DNA from: Streptosporangium canum
Lineage (GTDB): Bacteria; Actinomycetota; Actinomycetes; Streptosporangiales; Streptosporangiaceae
Assembly: GCF_900113865.1 (NCBI RefSeq)
Contig: NZ_FOQY01000016.1
Coordinates: 113,435-177,434, forward strand
Direction of reading: 5' to 3'
DNA: 64,000 nt
The position numbers and the translations under genes are program-made. The notes under the pieces are model-generated. The model was not told the DNA's origin, ran no database searches, and saw nothing but the letters and a program-made list of their open reading frames with translations. Positions 51,469 to 59,460 of the stretch are shown in pieces. Positions within the stretch are counted from its first letter, which is position 1; each line of letters begins with the position of its first letter.

Positions 51469-51933
51469 TCAATCTGATCGGTTGGCGGTCAATTCGGTGA
51501 GCGCGGCAACGTACTCGTCGAAGCGGCTCAAGCTCGTCTCGAAGCCCTCCCTTGCCCAAGGATCAGCGAACATCGCAGGCACGTTGGTCTGGTGCGTGAC
51601 GACCTCGGTTCGGCCGTCGCCGAGGTCGGTAAAGGTGAGCGTCGTGATCATGCCGCCCTCGACCCCGGGCTCGGTCCACACGAGCCTCTCCGGCCGGCGG
51701 ACCTCGACGTAGACGGCGCGCATCGTGTGCTGGCTGCCGTCGGTGTAGTTGACCATGACCATCTCGAAGGCGCCGCCTGGTCGCAGGTCAACGGTGATGC
51801 CGCCGACCGGGGTGGTGGTACCCGCGGGTCCCCAGAAATGTGCCAGGCGCTCGGGTTGCGTCATGCAGTCGAAGAGCAGCTCCCTGCTGGCGCGGTGGAT
51901 GCGTCGATAGGTGAACTGGCCGGGTTCGATCAT
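51469..51933 (-). CDS. SRPBCC/AHSA1-family protein
   Basis: 154 residues of the activator-of-Hsp90-like START family: FTYRRIHRASRELLFDCMTQPERLAHFWGPAGT, GGAFEMVMVNYTDGSQHTMRAVYVEVRRPERLVWTE, MITTLTFTDLGDGRTEVVTHQ, and a C-terminal amphipathic helix. Such genes typically follow an ArsR gene, as here: its ATG overlaps the ArsR stop (ATGA). The ligand is unknown. Confidence 0.9.
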   Translation of the reverse strand: MIEPGQFTYRRIHRASRELLFDCMTQPERLAHFWGPAGTTTPVGGITVDLRPGGAFEMVMVNYTDGSQHTMRAVYVEVRRPERLVWTEPGVEGGMITTLTFTDLGDGRTEVVTHQTNVPAMFADPWAREGFETSLSRFDEYVAALTELTANRSD

Positions 51934-52286
51934 TCGGCTTGTTCCTTCCGGTCGGACCTCAGGGTGGCCAGATGCGCATCGAGCCGGTCGTAGCGGTCGT
52001 GCCAGATCTGCCGGTGGTGGTCGATCCATTCGGCTGCGGCGTCGAAAGTCCGGGGTTCAAGCCGGCACGGCCGGGACTGAGCGGCCTTGCTCCGAGAAAT
52101 GAGCCCGGCCCGCTCGAGGACCTTGAGGTGCTTGGAGATCGCCTGTTGGGTCAGGGAGAACGGTTCGGCCAGCTCGCTGACTGTCGCCTCGCCGGTGGCC
52201 AGCCGGGTCAGGATCGCGCGTCTGGTCGGATCCGCCAGGGCGGCGAACATGATGCTCAGGTCGTCGTCGACCGTTGCCGTGGTCAT
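51930..52286 (-). CDS. ArsR-family transcriptional regulator
   Basis: 118 residues, one winged helix: IMFAALADPTRRAILTRLATGEATVSELAEPFSLTQQAISKHLKVLERAGLISRSKAAQSRPCRLEPRTFDAAAEWID. It has no metal-binding cysteine cluster, like the AHSA1-linked subgroup. It overlaps both neighbours by 4 bp, so three genes form one coupled operon. It probably binds the 28-bp dyad upstream of the operon. Confidence 0.92.
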   Translation of the reverse strand: MTTATVDDDLSIMFAALADPTRRAILTRLATGEATVSELAEPFSLTQQAISKHLKVLERAGLISRSKAAQSRPCRLEPRTFDAAAEWIDHHRQIWHDRYDRLDAHLATLRSDRKEQAE

Positions 52287-52900
52287 CGGCCCGGGCCTCC
52301 GAGTCGCCGCGCGCCGGGACCGCTGAACACATCGTGCGGGATCCTCCGCCCAGCGATGAAGAGCAGCAGGTCGAGGCTTCGCCCCTCCAGCGGCGCGCCG
52401 CTACCGGACGACCAGTCGAGATCGGTGGCCCGCAGTTCGATGCCGTCCAGGTCGACGCCGAACAGGCTGCGGCTGCCCTGGCCTACGGTCAGGTCGAGCA
52501 CGGTGATCATCGCCTCATCGGGAATCGGGTTCTTGATGGACAGGGGCCGTGTGATGTCCAGGCCGTGGATGGTGTCATGGCTGAGTGCGCCCGCCGGCCC
52601 GCCGCCGGGCGGGCTCCACGGGTGGTCCGCGTTGTCGCGCAGCGCCGCGACGAGTTCTGTCTGCGGAAGGCGGCTGTCCCGGCTCGCCACGGCGTCGGAG
52701 AACTCGGTGAACCGGCCACCGGCCTGTTGTATGCCGAGCATGAACTCCTGTTCAGAGATCCGGAACGGCATCGTCACGTGCGCGACCACGTGCGCGACCG
52801 TCCATCCCGCACACAGCGACGGCGCCTGCCACTGGTCGGCGCTCAGGCCGCCGAGCACGTTGGCGAGTTCGCGGCGCCCGGCAGCGATCAACTCCATCAT
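52283..52900 (-). CDS. Maleylpyruvate isomerase-type (DinB/MDMPI) protein
   Basis: 205 residues of the TIGR03083 family: MELIAAGRRELANVLGGLSADQWQAPSLCAGWTVAHVVAHVTMP, with the metal-binding His of the helical bundle (HVVAHV and later LSHDTIHGLDI). Family members include mycothiol-dependent isomerases; most are uncharacterised thiol-dependent transferases. ATG 52900 has AGGGGGC 6 bp upstream. It is the first gene of the operon with arsR and the AHSA1-like gene. Confidence 0.85.
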   Translation of the reverse strand: MMELIAAGRRELANVLGGLSADQWQAPSLCAGWTVAHVVAHVTMPFRISEQEFMLGIQQAGGRFTEFSDAVASRDSRLPQTELVAALRDNADHPWSPPGGGPAGALSHDTIHGLDITRPLSIKNPIPDEAMITVLDLTVGQGSRSLFGVDLDGIELRATDLDWSSGSGAPLEGRSLDLLLFIAGRRIPHDVFSGPGARRLGGPGR

Positions 52901-52919
52901 CGCAAGCCCCCTAATGAAC

Positions 52920-52947
52920 AACTCATGGGTTGTACAACCAGAGAGTT
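52920..52947. promoter_or_regulatory. 28-bp dyad operator upstream of the MDMPI-arsR-SRPBCC operon
   Basis: A perfect 12-bp palindrome GGTTGTACAACC (52928-52939) is flanked symmetrically at 3 bp by AACTC (52920-52924) and GAGTT (52943-52947). It lies 20 bp upstream of the first start codon and is the best candidate for ArsR autoregulation. Confidence 0.7.
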
Positions 52948-53126
52948 TAGAAACGCGGCGCCGAGGCGGTCAAGGTGCGGGAGGTATCGGAGAGGCACGG
53001 CCGGCGGTACGTTACGAGGAACACACCGTCGCTGATGCGTTAGCAAGATCGCTCCTTTGATCCCTTCGACGCATGACCCGGTGAACGAAGCCGTGTCGGA
53101 CGTCCCCGAGGCCGACGTGAACGGGC

Positions 53127-53312
53127 GCATTCCTCGATCGCTGGATCGGCGATCTCCCGGGGCGCGTGGCAGACGCGACGCTGGACGACTACGAGGACAC
53201 GGTGCGACCGCACCTCAAGCCGGGGCTCGGGCGGCACAAGCTCACCGCGCCGACCGTCGCTCACGTCGATGCCCTGTGGCAGGTCTCGCGACACCGGCCT
53301 AGGTTTCCGTAG
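53127..53312 (+). pseudogene. Tyrosine recombinase (integrase) remnant
   Basis: One frame encodes FLDRWIGDLPGRVADATLDDYEDTV, then RPHLKPGLGRHKLTAPTVAHVDALWQ, the SAM-like core-binding domain of phage/AICE integrases. The catalytic domain (R-H-R-Y) is missing and the frame ends at TAG 53310-53312. It is direct evidence that an integrative element once occupied this region. Confidence 0.7.
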
Positions 53313-53321
53313 GGTCTGTGC

Positions 53322-53954
53322 ATGCTCTTGTGGATCAACGGCCCCTTCGGCGGTGGCAAAACGCAGACCGCTCACGAGATCCAGCGGCGGCTTCCGGGCA
53401 GCATCATCTGCGACCCCGAACATGTCGGCTTCGGCCTGCATCGGATGATGCCCCCGCACCTGCGCCAAGACTTCCAAGACCTGCCGGCCTGGCGGCAAGG
53501 TGTGTACGAGGTGCTGGACACGGTCCTCACCAAGCACGACGGTACGGTGATCGCGCCGATGACTGTCGTGGAGCCGACATACTTCCGGGAGACCGTCGGC
53601 CGGCTCCAGGAACGTGGCCATGACGTCCGGCACTTCGCGTTGCTGGCCGACCGCGGGACGGTCCTACGGCGCCTGCGTGAGCGCGGTTTCGGACACGTCA
53701 TGCAGTTCGTCGCAGGAAAGGATGCTCCCTTGCGCTGGGAGAGCTTTGCCATATCGAAGCTCGACCTCTGTCTGGAGCGCCTGCGCGAGAAGGAGTTCGC
53801 CGAGCATCTGCGGACTGATCGCCTCACGATCTCGCAGGTCGCCGACCACATCGCCGCCTCGGCCGGACTGCTCCTCACCCCGGATACGGAGAGCGCACTA
53901 CGAGGACGCCTACGCCGGGCCTGGACAGGGATCAAGCACATCCGGTTCGACTGA
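53322..53954 (+). CDS. AAA/TmrB-like P-loop kinase
   Basis: 210 residues: P-loop WINGPFGGGKTQTAHEI at the very N-terminus, a Walker B-like GTVIAPMTVV, and a helical C-terminal half (LLADRGTVLRRLRERGF; FAISKLDLCLERLREKEFAEHLRTDRLTISQVADHIAASAGL). It resembles the tunicamycin-resistance ATP-binding protein TmrB and related AAA_33 kinases. It may phosphorylate or bind a toxic metabolite. It starts 10 bp after the integrase remnant, so it may be cargo of the lost element. Confidence 0.8.
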   Translation: MLLWINGPFGGGKTQTAHEIQRRLPGSIICDPEHVGFGLHRMMPPHLRQDFQDLPAWRQGVYEVLDTVLTKHDGTVIAPMTVVEPTYFRETVGRLQERGHDVRHFALLADRGTVLRRLRERGFGHVMQFVAGKDAPLRWESFAISKLDLCLERLREKEFAEHLRTDRLTISQVADHIAASAGLLLTPDTESALRGRLRRAWTGIKHIRFD

Positions 53955-54029
53955 GCGACGGCTGCAGACAGTCCGCAGAGGCATTGTCTCCCCCTGAAGG
54001 GCTCTCAGGTCAGCCGCGAAGTTGCAAGG

Positions 54030-54260
54030 TCAACTAGGGCCTGTGTGGTGTCGTGATCGATTGGCTGCTTGCGAGAGATCTTCGAGCCAGACCATCGAGG
54101 CGCGGAGTTCGAGGCCGGCGAGGTAGCTCTCAAGCGTCTTGCCGAAGCGTGTGGCGATGCCGCGCCAGTCCTTCAGCCGGTTGATCAGGCGCTCGACGGC
54201 GTTGCGTTCCTTGTAGAGGTCGGCGTCGTGGCTGAGCCTGCCAAGGAGGGTACTCCGCAA
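54030..54260 (-). pseudogene. IS5-like transposase, C-terminal fragment
   Basis: 76 residues: DLYKERNAVERLINRLKDWRGIATRFGKTLESYLAGLELRASMVWL, the C-terminal end of IS5-group (DDE_Tnp_1) transposases including the final catalytic-region Glu (NAVERL). The N-terminal two thirds are missing. GGGCCTGTG near 54035 resembles an IS5-type terminal repeat. 53955-54029 and 54261-54512 hold no other supported gene. Confidence 0.75.
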
Positions 54261-54512
54261 ACTCCGCTGCTGCCCGCTCCTGGCAGGTCAACTCGTCAAA
54301 GCGATCCTCGTACTACAGCTCCGCGAAGCGGGATGAAACCTCACTGCATGGTCCTTATGATCCTCAAGCCACAGCTCTCGGGAGGTGTCAATGCCGGGAA
54401 CCTTCCCGATCTCGGTGCCCGTCCAGATCATGGTTGCGGCCTGTCTCGCGCTGTTCTTCATCGCAGGGTCGCGGTGGCGTGGCCGCTCGATCTCCGTTCG
54501 AGTGGTTCGCGG

Positions 54513-55355
54513 TCACCCGTGCCCCTGGACACCCTCACCTTCCGAGGACGTGACGCCGGGCCGGTACTGCCAGACGAATTCCAGCCACGGCGGGGCCACC
54601 CCCGTGAAGTGCGACCAACTGCCCGGTTCCGCACCCGGGTAGTCGCTTCGGACTTCAGACAGGCGCGTCAGCATGAAGCCTTCCTGGATCAGGCTGCTGA
54701 CGATCCGGCCCAGTGTCTGTGTGTACTCCCTGGGTTGGCGGATGCGGTCACCGGCCAGCTTCCCGTCGTAGGCCCAGTCCTGGTCGGGATAGCTGGTCTC
54801 GGCCTCGTCGATGTAGGGCTGCTTCAGCGTGTAGCCCTCCCCGTTCCAGGAGTCGTGGGTGAGCCCGGCGAAGAACGGGTTGGCGCACATCAGGTAGTAG
54901 TGGCCGCCTTTTCCGACGACTCTCGCGACTTGGCGGAAAACGATCCGGCAGTCCGGGACGAAGGTCAGCGAGTATGGATGCCAGACCAGATCGAATGTGG
55001 AGTCGTAGAGGGCGGACAGGTCTCGCATGTCTCCTTGGATCGTGCGGATGCCGACGCTGTAGTGCTCAGCGGCCAAGCGGTCCCGCTCCAACTGTCCGGA
55101 GGAGATGTCGAGAACCGTCACGTCAGCTCCGAGCAGGGCGAAGGCCGCGGACTGCTGCCCGCCTCCTCCTGCCAGGCAGAGCACCTTTCGGCCCGCCAGG
55201 TCGCGGGGGATGCCTAGCCTGTCCAGGCCGAGATAAGCCTGAGCCTTCTCCTCGTCCAGGTCGAGCATGGGACGGGTGAACAAAGCGTCCGCCTCCGCAA
55301 GGGCTTCCCAGCGTTCCTCGTTGTAGTGGTAGACCTCGTCTCGCACAGCGGACAC
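54513..55355 (-). CDS. Class I SAM-dependent methyltransferase
   Basis: 280 residues: YNEERWEALAEADALFTRPMLDLD, SAM-binding loop VLCLAGGGGQQSAAFALLGADVTVLDISSGQLERD, GDMRDLSALYDSTFDLVWHPYSLTFVPD, and a C-terminal HFTGVAPPWLEFVWQYRPG segment common in this actinobacterial subgroup. The substrate is unknown. Likely cytoplasmic, single-gene transcript. Confidence 0.88.
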   Translation of the reverse strand: MSAVRDEVYHYNEERWEALAEADALFTRPMLDLDEEKAQAYLGLDRLGIPRDLAGRKVLCLAGGGGQQSAAFALLGADVTVLDISSGQLERDRLAAEHYSVGIRTIQGDMRDLSALYDSTFDLVWHPYSLTFVPDCRIVFRQVARVVGKGGHYYLMCANPFFAGLTHDSWNGEGYTLKQPYIDEAETSYPDQDWAYDGKLAGDRIRQPREYTQTLGRIVSSLIQEGFMLTRLSEVRSDYPGAEPGSWSHFTGVAPPWLEFVWQYRPGVTSSEGEGVQGHG

Positions 55356-55587
55356 GCTATCTATCGTCCAGCGGCCGAGGCGAACGATTTTGATCGGGCC
55401 TTGTCCGTCCGCCGTCCCCCTTCGTCCACCCCGCTATGAGCTGTCACTTCAGGATTGTCCGTGGCCATGTAAAAGTGGCTCTGGCGCAAAGTGTGTGAAG
55501 CAATCACGGACTGTGACAGAGAGCCATTTCCGAGACTGATCGCGAGGATGTCCCGTGGTTCGTGGAACTTGAGGAGCGGCCCTGCGG

Positions 55588-55803
55588 TCAGGCGACGTTC
55601 TCGTTGTAGCACTCTGAATCGGCACTCTGGGGTGCGACGTGCCGTTCAAGTGCGCCACGGAGCTTGGGCAGGTGCAGGAAACCGTTGACGCGGCGGAACT
55701 GTTTGGCGGCCTCGGCCACGCCGGCCGCGCACCAGCGCAACGCCATCGGCCCGTCCTTGGCTTGCCGGACGCGGCGGCACTTGGTCTGGTAGGTCTTGCT
55801 CAC
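55588..55803 (-). pseudogene. IS256 (Mutator)-family transposase, C-terminal fragment
   Basis: RWCAAGVAEAAKQFRRVNGFLHLPKLRGALERHV, ending SECYNENVA, is the typical end of actinobacterial Mutator-type transposases. The catalytic domain is absent. The flanks 55356-55587 and 55804-56182 contain no gene I can support. Confidence 0.6.
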
Positions 55804-56182
55804 GGTCCCCGTCTCCTTGCTCGGAGTGGTTTGGCGATTGCCCGAGACCTACCACCAGGTAGGCCCCGAGGCGAGGACCGCCACTTCAACTTCTACGAGC
55901 TACGGGACAACCTCGTTCTGCCTGGCGAGAAGCCGTAGCGTGTACCGATCGATTGGAGGGGTCACCTGCTCGCGCCGATCGACCATGTAGCCGGTTCATC
56001 GATGGAGCGCCGGGAGACGCCCCACCCAAGACCAATATGTGCCGGATGATGCTCGTCCAGGGTAATTTCGTCAGGTAAGCACCACTGTCGCCGAATACTC
56101 GTCTATCATTCCTGAACATGTTTCATTTTCTCACGGCGAAGTATCACCGGACGTAGATCGGCGAATCAGCGCACCGACTCCG

Positions 56183-56686
56183 TCAATCCTGAATATTGAT
56201 GTAGGGGTCCCAGTAGTAGTAACCCTGCTTTTCGCCTTTGTGGTTGAGAATCATGAAACTGAAGTTGTAGGTGACCCTCCCCGTGTCCAAGACCTCGGAC
56301 TCCCAGTAGTAGCTGTTGATTTTCTGGGTAGTGGGATTCAACGGGTCCCGACTGCTCGGCTGCGGCTCGTTGAGGACCACCGACCTTGGTACGGGAGTGC
56401 TGATCAGCCCCTGTCCGGACAGGGCGTTGAACCTGTAGAGGACGCTGGTGTACTCGGAGTTCAGAGATAGTGTCGTCTCACGCCATCTGATGATGTCCAT
56501 GGGGGAGGCGTTGACCGTCAACTCGCTTCCCGGAGTGCTCCCGAGTTGGTTCTGCCGGGTGGTCATGTAGATCAAACTGCTGCTGTCGGGGATCGATGTG
56601 GGGCTGTTCGGGTCGGTGTTCTTGCCGTATTTTCCGAGAATGGTCTCCGCGTCGATGGCGATGAGGACGTTAATGAACTCCGACAT
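56183..56686 (-). CDS. AidA/PixA-family inclusion-body protein
   Basis: 167 residues. FINVLIAIDAETILGKYGKNTDPNSPTSI, IYMTTRQNQ, GSELTVNASPMDIIRWRETTLSLNSEYTSVLYRFN and a C-terminal YNFSFMILNHKGEKQGYYYWDPYINI match the AidA/PixA family, which forms cytoplasmic inclusion bodies in Xenorhabdus and is quorum-controlled in Ralstonia. ATG 56686 has a strong AAGGGAGAA 7 bp upstream. The frame stays open to 56863, but that extension lacks a good start. Base composition is clearly less GC-rich than its neighbours, suggesting transfer. Upstream 56687-57040 has no other gene. Confidence 0.8.
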   Translation of the reverse strand: MSEFINVLIAIDAETILGKYGKNTDPNSPTSIPDSSSLIYMTTRQNQLGSTPGSELTVNASPMDIIRWRETTLSLNSEYTSVLYRFNALSGQGLISTPVPRSVVLNEPQPSSRDPLNPTTQKINSYYWESEVLDTGRVTYNFSFMILNHKGEKQGYYYWDPYINIQD

Positions 56687-57040
56687 ACAGAAATTCTCCC
56701 TTAATGTCCGAAAAGACAGGCCGTAGTCTAGAATCCCCCAATCACGACTTGACTGTAAATCGCCCGCACTGGAGAGCTTGCCCAGCCAGTCAACCATTGT
56801 CAAGATTTGTGAATCAAGATCCTTAAGCAGGGTTCTCATTGGGGCATTCAATAAGGATGTCAAGGGTTATACTTCTTCTTTTTGGGCAACGCAAGAAATG
56901 CCGTTCCGTGGTGCCCTTAAGTGCTAGCCCTACACCGTTTGGTCTGTCGACCAATGGGAGTCATGATGAACATCGAGACTAGAATGGTGGATTGGAAGGC
57001 GATCGCGCAGACGGGCGCTGCTTTGGGTTCCACGAGCGGG

Positions 57041-57220
57041 GATGCCTCTCGCACGCGGGGATGGTCCGCCGGACCGCTTCCGGTCGCGCCCGAGCCGGCG
57101 GTGCTCCCCGCGCACGCGGGGACGAGCCGGCGGTGCTCCCCGCGCACGCGGGGACGATCCCGCGACCTGGACGGTTCCCGGGACACCGTCCCGTGCTCCC
57201 CGCGCACGCGGGATGTCGAT
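57041..57220 (+). CRISPR. Orphan type I-E CRISPR mini-array, four repeats
   Basis: 28-nt repeats (GTGCTCCCCGCGCACG core, then CGGGGA): R1 57041-57068 (degenerate 5' end), R2 57101-57128, R3 57133-57160, R4 57193-57220 (degenerate 3' end). Spacer 1 (57069-57100) and spacer 3 (57161-57192) are both exactly 32 nt, the I-E length. Between R2 and R3 only 4 nt remain: a 32-bp unit (57091-57122) is directly duplicated at 57123-57154. No cas gene, leader or adaptation gene is in the window. Confidence 0.85.
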
Positions 57221-57302
57221 ACCTTCCACCATCAGGAAGAAGACCCGGTCCGTACGGCGCCGCACCAGGACAGCCACGACATCATGACCAGGAGGCTCCC
57301 GC

Positions 57303-58028
57303 TTGCCGGCCACGCGAGTACGCCCCCATGTCGCGCGCGTCCTGGAACGCACCCGCGCGATGCTGTTTGTTTTCGACGGCGTCATCTGCGACCTGTTCGC
57401 CGGTGTGGATACGTCGGCGATCGCCGACGACATCCGCGCGCGGCTCCCGGCCCCAAGCCCCCCGATATCACTGTTGACCAGTGTCGCTTTCCATGTGACC
57501 ACCGATCCGCTGTGGATGGTGGCCTACGCCCACCACATCAGCGCCGCCCACGGCGACGAGGCGGAGGACATCCTGCGCGCGGCCGAGACAGCCGCGGTCA
57601 CGACGGCTGTTCCCGCGCCCGGAGTACGCCAGGTTCTGCTGGCCTGCCAAGCCGACGGCAGAAGAGTCGCCGTGATGGGCAACCGTTACTCCGCCACTAT
57701 CGAGTCCTACCTGGACCAGCACGAGCTGCGGCAGTTGGTGGGACCGGTCGTCGGGTACCGACACCACCGTCCTTCGAGTAGACCGATGGGAGCCGCCCTC
57801 GCACGCCGGGCGAGGAAGGCGCTGGCCATGAACCCCGCCGAATGTACGGTGGTTGGCGCCTCCGTCCAGACGATGATGGTCGCGGCGGACATCGGCACCC
57901 AGGCGATCGGTGTTGCCGGCTTGCGTGAAAGCCGCAAGCACATGGCTGACATCAACGGCTCGGTCGTCGTCTCGTCCCTGTCCCACTTGGCCGACGCCCT
58001 TGCCACGGTCCCCATCACTGATCTTTAA
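57303..58028 (+). CDS. HAD-superfamily hydrolase
   Basis: 241 residues. AMLFVFDGVICDLFAGV carries a variant DxD motif I (the second Asp is replaced: F-D-G-V). VRQVLLACQADGRRVAVMGNRYSA is motif II, and the ALAMNPAECTVVGASVQTMMVAADIGTQAIGVA region is motif III/IV, where the usual GDS/D is GAS. Loss of several acidic residues makes phosphatase activity doubtful. TTG 57303 has AGGAGG 8 bp upstream. It lies 83 bp right of the CRISPR repeats. Confidence 0.75.
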   Translation: MPATRVRPHVARVLERTRAMLFVFDGVICDLFAGVDTSAIADDIRARLPAPSPPISLLTSVAFHVTTDPLWMVAYAHHISAAHGDEAEDILRAAETAAVTTAVPAPGVRQVLLACQADGRRVAVMGNRYSATIESYLDQHELRQLVGPVVGYRHHRPSSRPMGAALARRARKALAMNPAECTVVGASVQTMMVAADIGTQAIGVAGLRESRKHMADINGSVVVSSLSHLADALATVPITDL

Positions 58029-58084
58029 TTCGTGATGTTAAGCGATCATGTGACCGCGCCGGGTTGTCGTGGTACGCCCAGAAC

Positions 58085-58924
58085 ATGCGGTACGCGCAAG
58101 GCGGCGGGCTGACCGCCGGACAACGAGCCAAGCGCGAGCAGGTACGGCTGCGCGCGGCCGAACTGTTCGCCCAGGACTACAGCGACGCCCAGGTGGCCAA
58201 GGAACTGCGGGTCAGCCGGATGTCGGTCAACCGCCGGCGCCGCGCCTGGGCCTGCGGCGCCGGCCTCCAAGGGCCCGGCCTCGCTGCCGATGCTGGATGA
58301 GGCGCGCTTCGCCCGGTTGGAGGCCGTGCTGCTGCGCGGCCCGGCCGCGCACGGCTGCAACGACCAGTACTGGACCCTGGCCCGCATCCGGAAGGTGATC
58401 GGCCGGATGTTCCACCTGAGCTACTCCCTGCCCGGGGTGTGGAAGCTGCTGCGGCGGCACGGTTGGTCATGCCAGGTTCCGGCGCGCCGGGCCATCGAGC
58501 GCGATGAGGGCGCGATCGTGGTGTGGAAGACGGAGGTGTGGCCGGCCGTGGAAAGACCGCGGCGGACCTGGATGCCTGGGTCTGCTTCGAAGACGAGTGC
58601 GGCCGCACCCTGAGAGCACCGATCGCGCGGACCTGGGCCCCGCGCGGCGCCACGCCGGTGGCGCACGTGCCGGGGCGGCGCGCGGGCCGCATCTCGGTGG
58701 CCGCACTGACCTGCTACCGGCCCGGTGAGCGTTCCCGGCTGCTGTACCGGGTGCATGTCCATCGGCGGCGCAAGGATGAAAAGGCGAGCTTCACCTGGGC
58801 CGACTACCGCGACCTGATTCTCATGGCACACCGGAAACTCGGCGCGCCGATCGTGCTGATCTGGGACAACCTGAATCGGCATACCTGCGCGGAGATGCGC
58901 CAGTTCATCGCCGAGCCGTCCTGA
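58085..58924 (+). pseudogene. IS630-family transposase broken by two frameshifts
   Basis: Three consecutive frames cover one transposase. 58085-58290: HTH (RLRAAELFAQDYSDAQVAKELRVSRMSVNRRRRAW). 58290-58545: YWTLARIRKVIGRMFHLSYSLPGVWKLLRRHGWSCQVPARRAIERDEGAI. 58545-58924: DLDAWVCFEDECGRTLRAPIARTWAPRG...GAPIVLIWDNLNRH. Two catalytic Asp regions remain (FEDE, WDNL), but the frame stops before the third acidic motif. It is a different IS630 lineage from the intact element at 49.6 kb. Confidence 0.85.
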
Positions 58925-59227
58925 TCTGCCCGGCTCCCGAAGATCACGCGGCGGTCCAGAACGGCGCGCTCCTTCCCTTGGCGAAGGAGGGGATGTTGGA
59001 GATCAGCAGAGAGCGACTTGAGCAGGTCTTCCCTGCGGAGTGGGTTCGCCGTCTCCGGGGTGACCTCGGCGGTGCCTGAGCAAGGTCGCCGGCTTCGGAC
59101 GGTCGAGGGCTGGAGCGCTTGGCCCCTGAGGTTCGTCGTTCTCGCTCCGACTGCGCCGCCCCGGCCTTGACGCGTGCTGTCCATAGAAGATCGTCTGTGT
59201 GAGCCCGCGCTGCTGTACGGGCACGGA

Positions 59228-59260
59228 AAAGGCCCTCCGGGATGATCCCGGAGGGCCTTT
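59228..59260. terminator. Perfect 15-bp hairpin before att-like repeat C
   Basis: AAAGGCCCTCCGGGA (59228-59242) and TCCCGGAGGGCCTTT (59246-59260) pair perfectly around a 3-nt loop. It is placed like the 45074 hairpin next to repeat A. No gene is supported in 58925-59227. Confidence 0.7.
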
Positions 59261-59268
59261 GACCTGCT

Positions 59269-59418
59269 GTGCGGCCGGAGGTACTCGAAACCCCAACCTT
59301 CTGATCCGTAGGGAAGGGCAGACGCCTCGTCAGAAACGTCTCGTCCTGTTCAGGCGGTGGATGCGGGCTGGCAGCGTGTGATCGTGTAAGGCGACGTTGC
59401 TGTATGGCTCTGCTGTAC
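59269..59418. repeat. att-like repeat C, best-preserved tRNA-Arg(ACG) 3' half
   Basis: On the minus strand, from 59311 leftward: CTACGGATCAGAAGG, then TTGGGGTTTCGAG and CCTCCGGCCGC, i.e. anticodon loop (ACG), 3' anticodon stem, variable loop, T-arm and acceptor 3' strand of tRNA-Arg(ACG). The 5' half of the tRNA is absent. The remaining ~105 bp (CTCGTCA, GTGTGATCGTGTAA, GTTGCTGTA, CTGCTGTAC) match repeat A closely and B and D less so. Confidence 0.75.
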
Positions 59419-59460
59419 AGCCCGCGCATCTCTGCAGCGCCGCATGCGGTCGCCGGGCCG

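Noticed and set aside
56921..57781. Several 100-290-codon frames through the CRISPR repeats
   Set aside because: Their translations are dictated by the repeats (PRTRG, HAGT periodicity) and have no start signals; the HAD gene is in another frame.
59269..59311. A functional tRNA-Arg gene
   Set aside because: Only the 3' half from the anticodon loop is present; D-arm and 5' acceptor strand are missing, so it is an attachment-site fragment.
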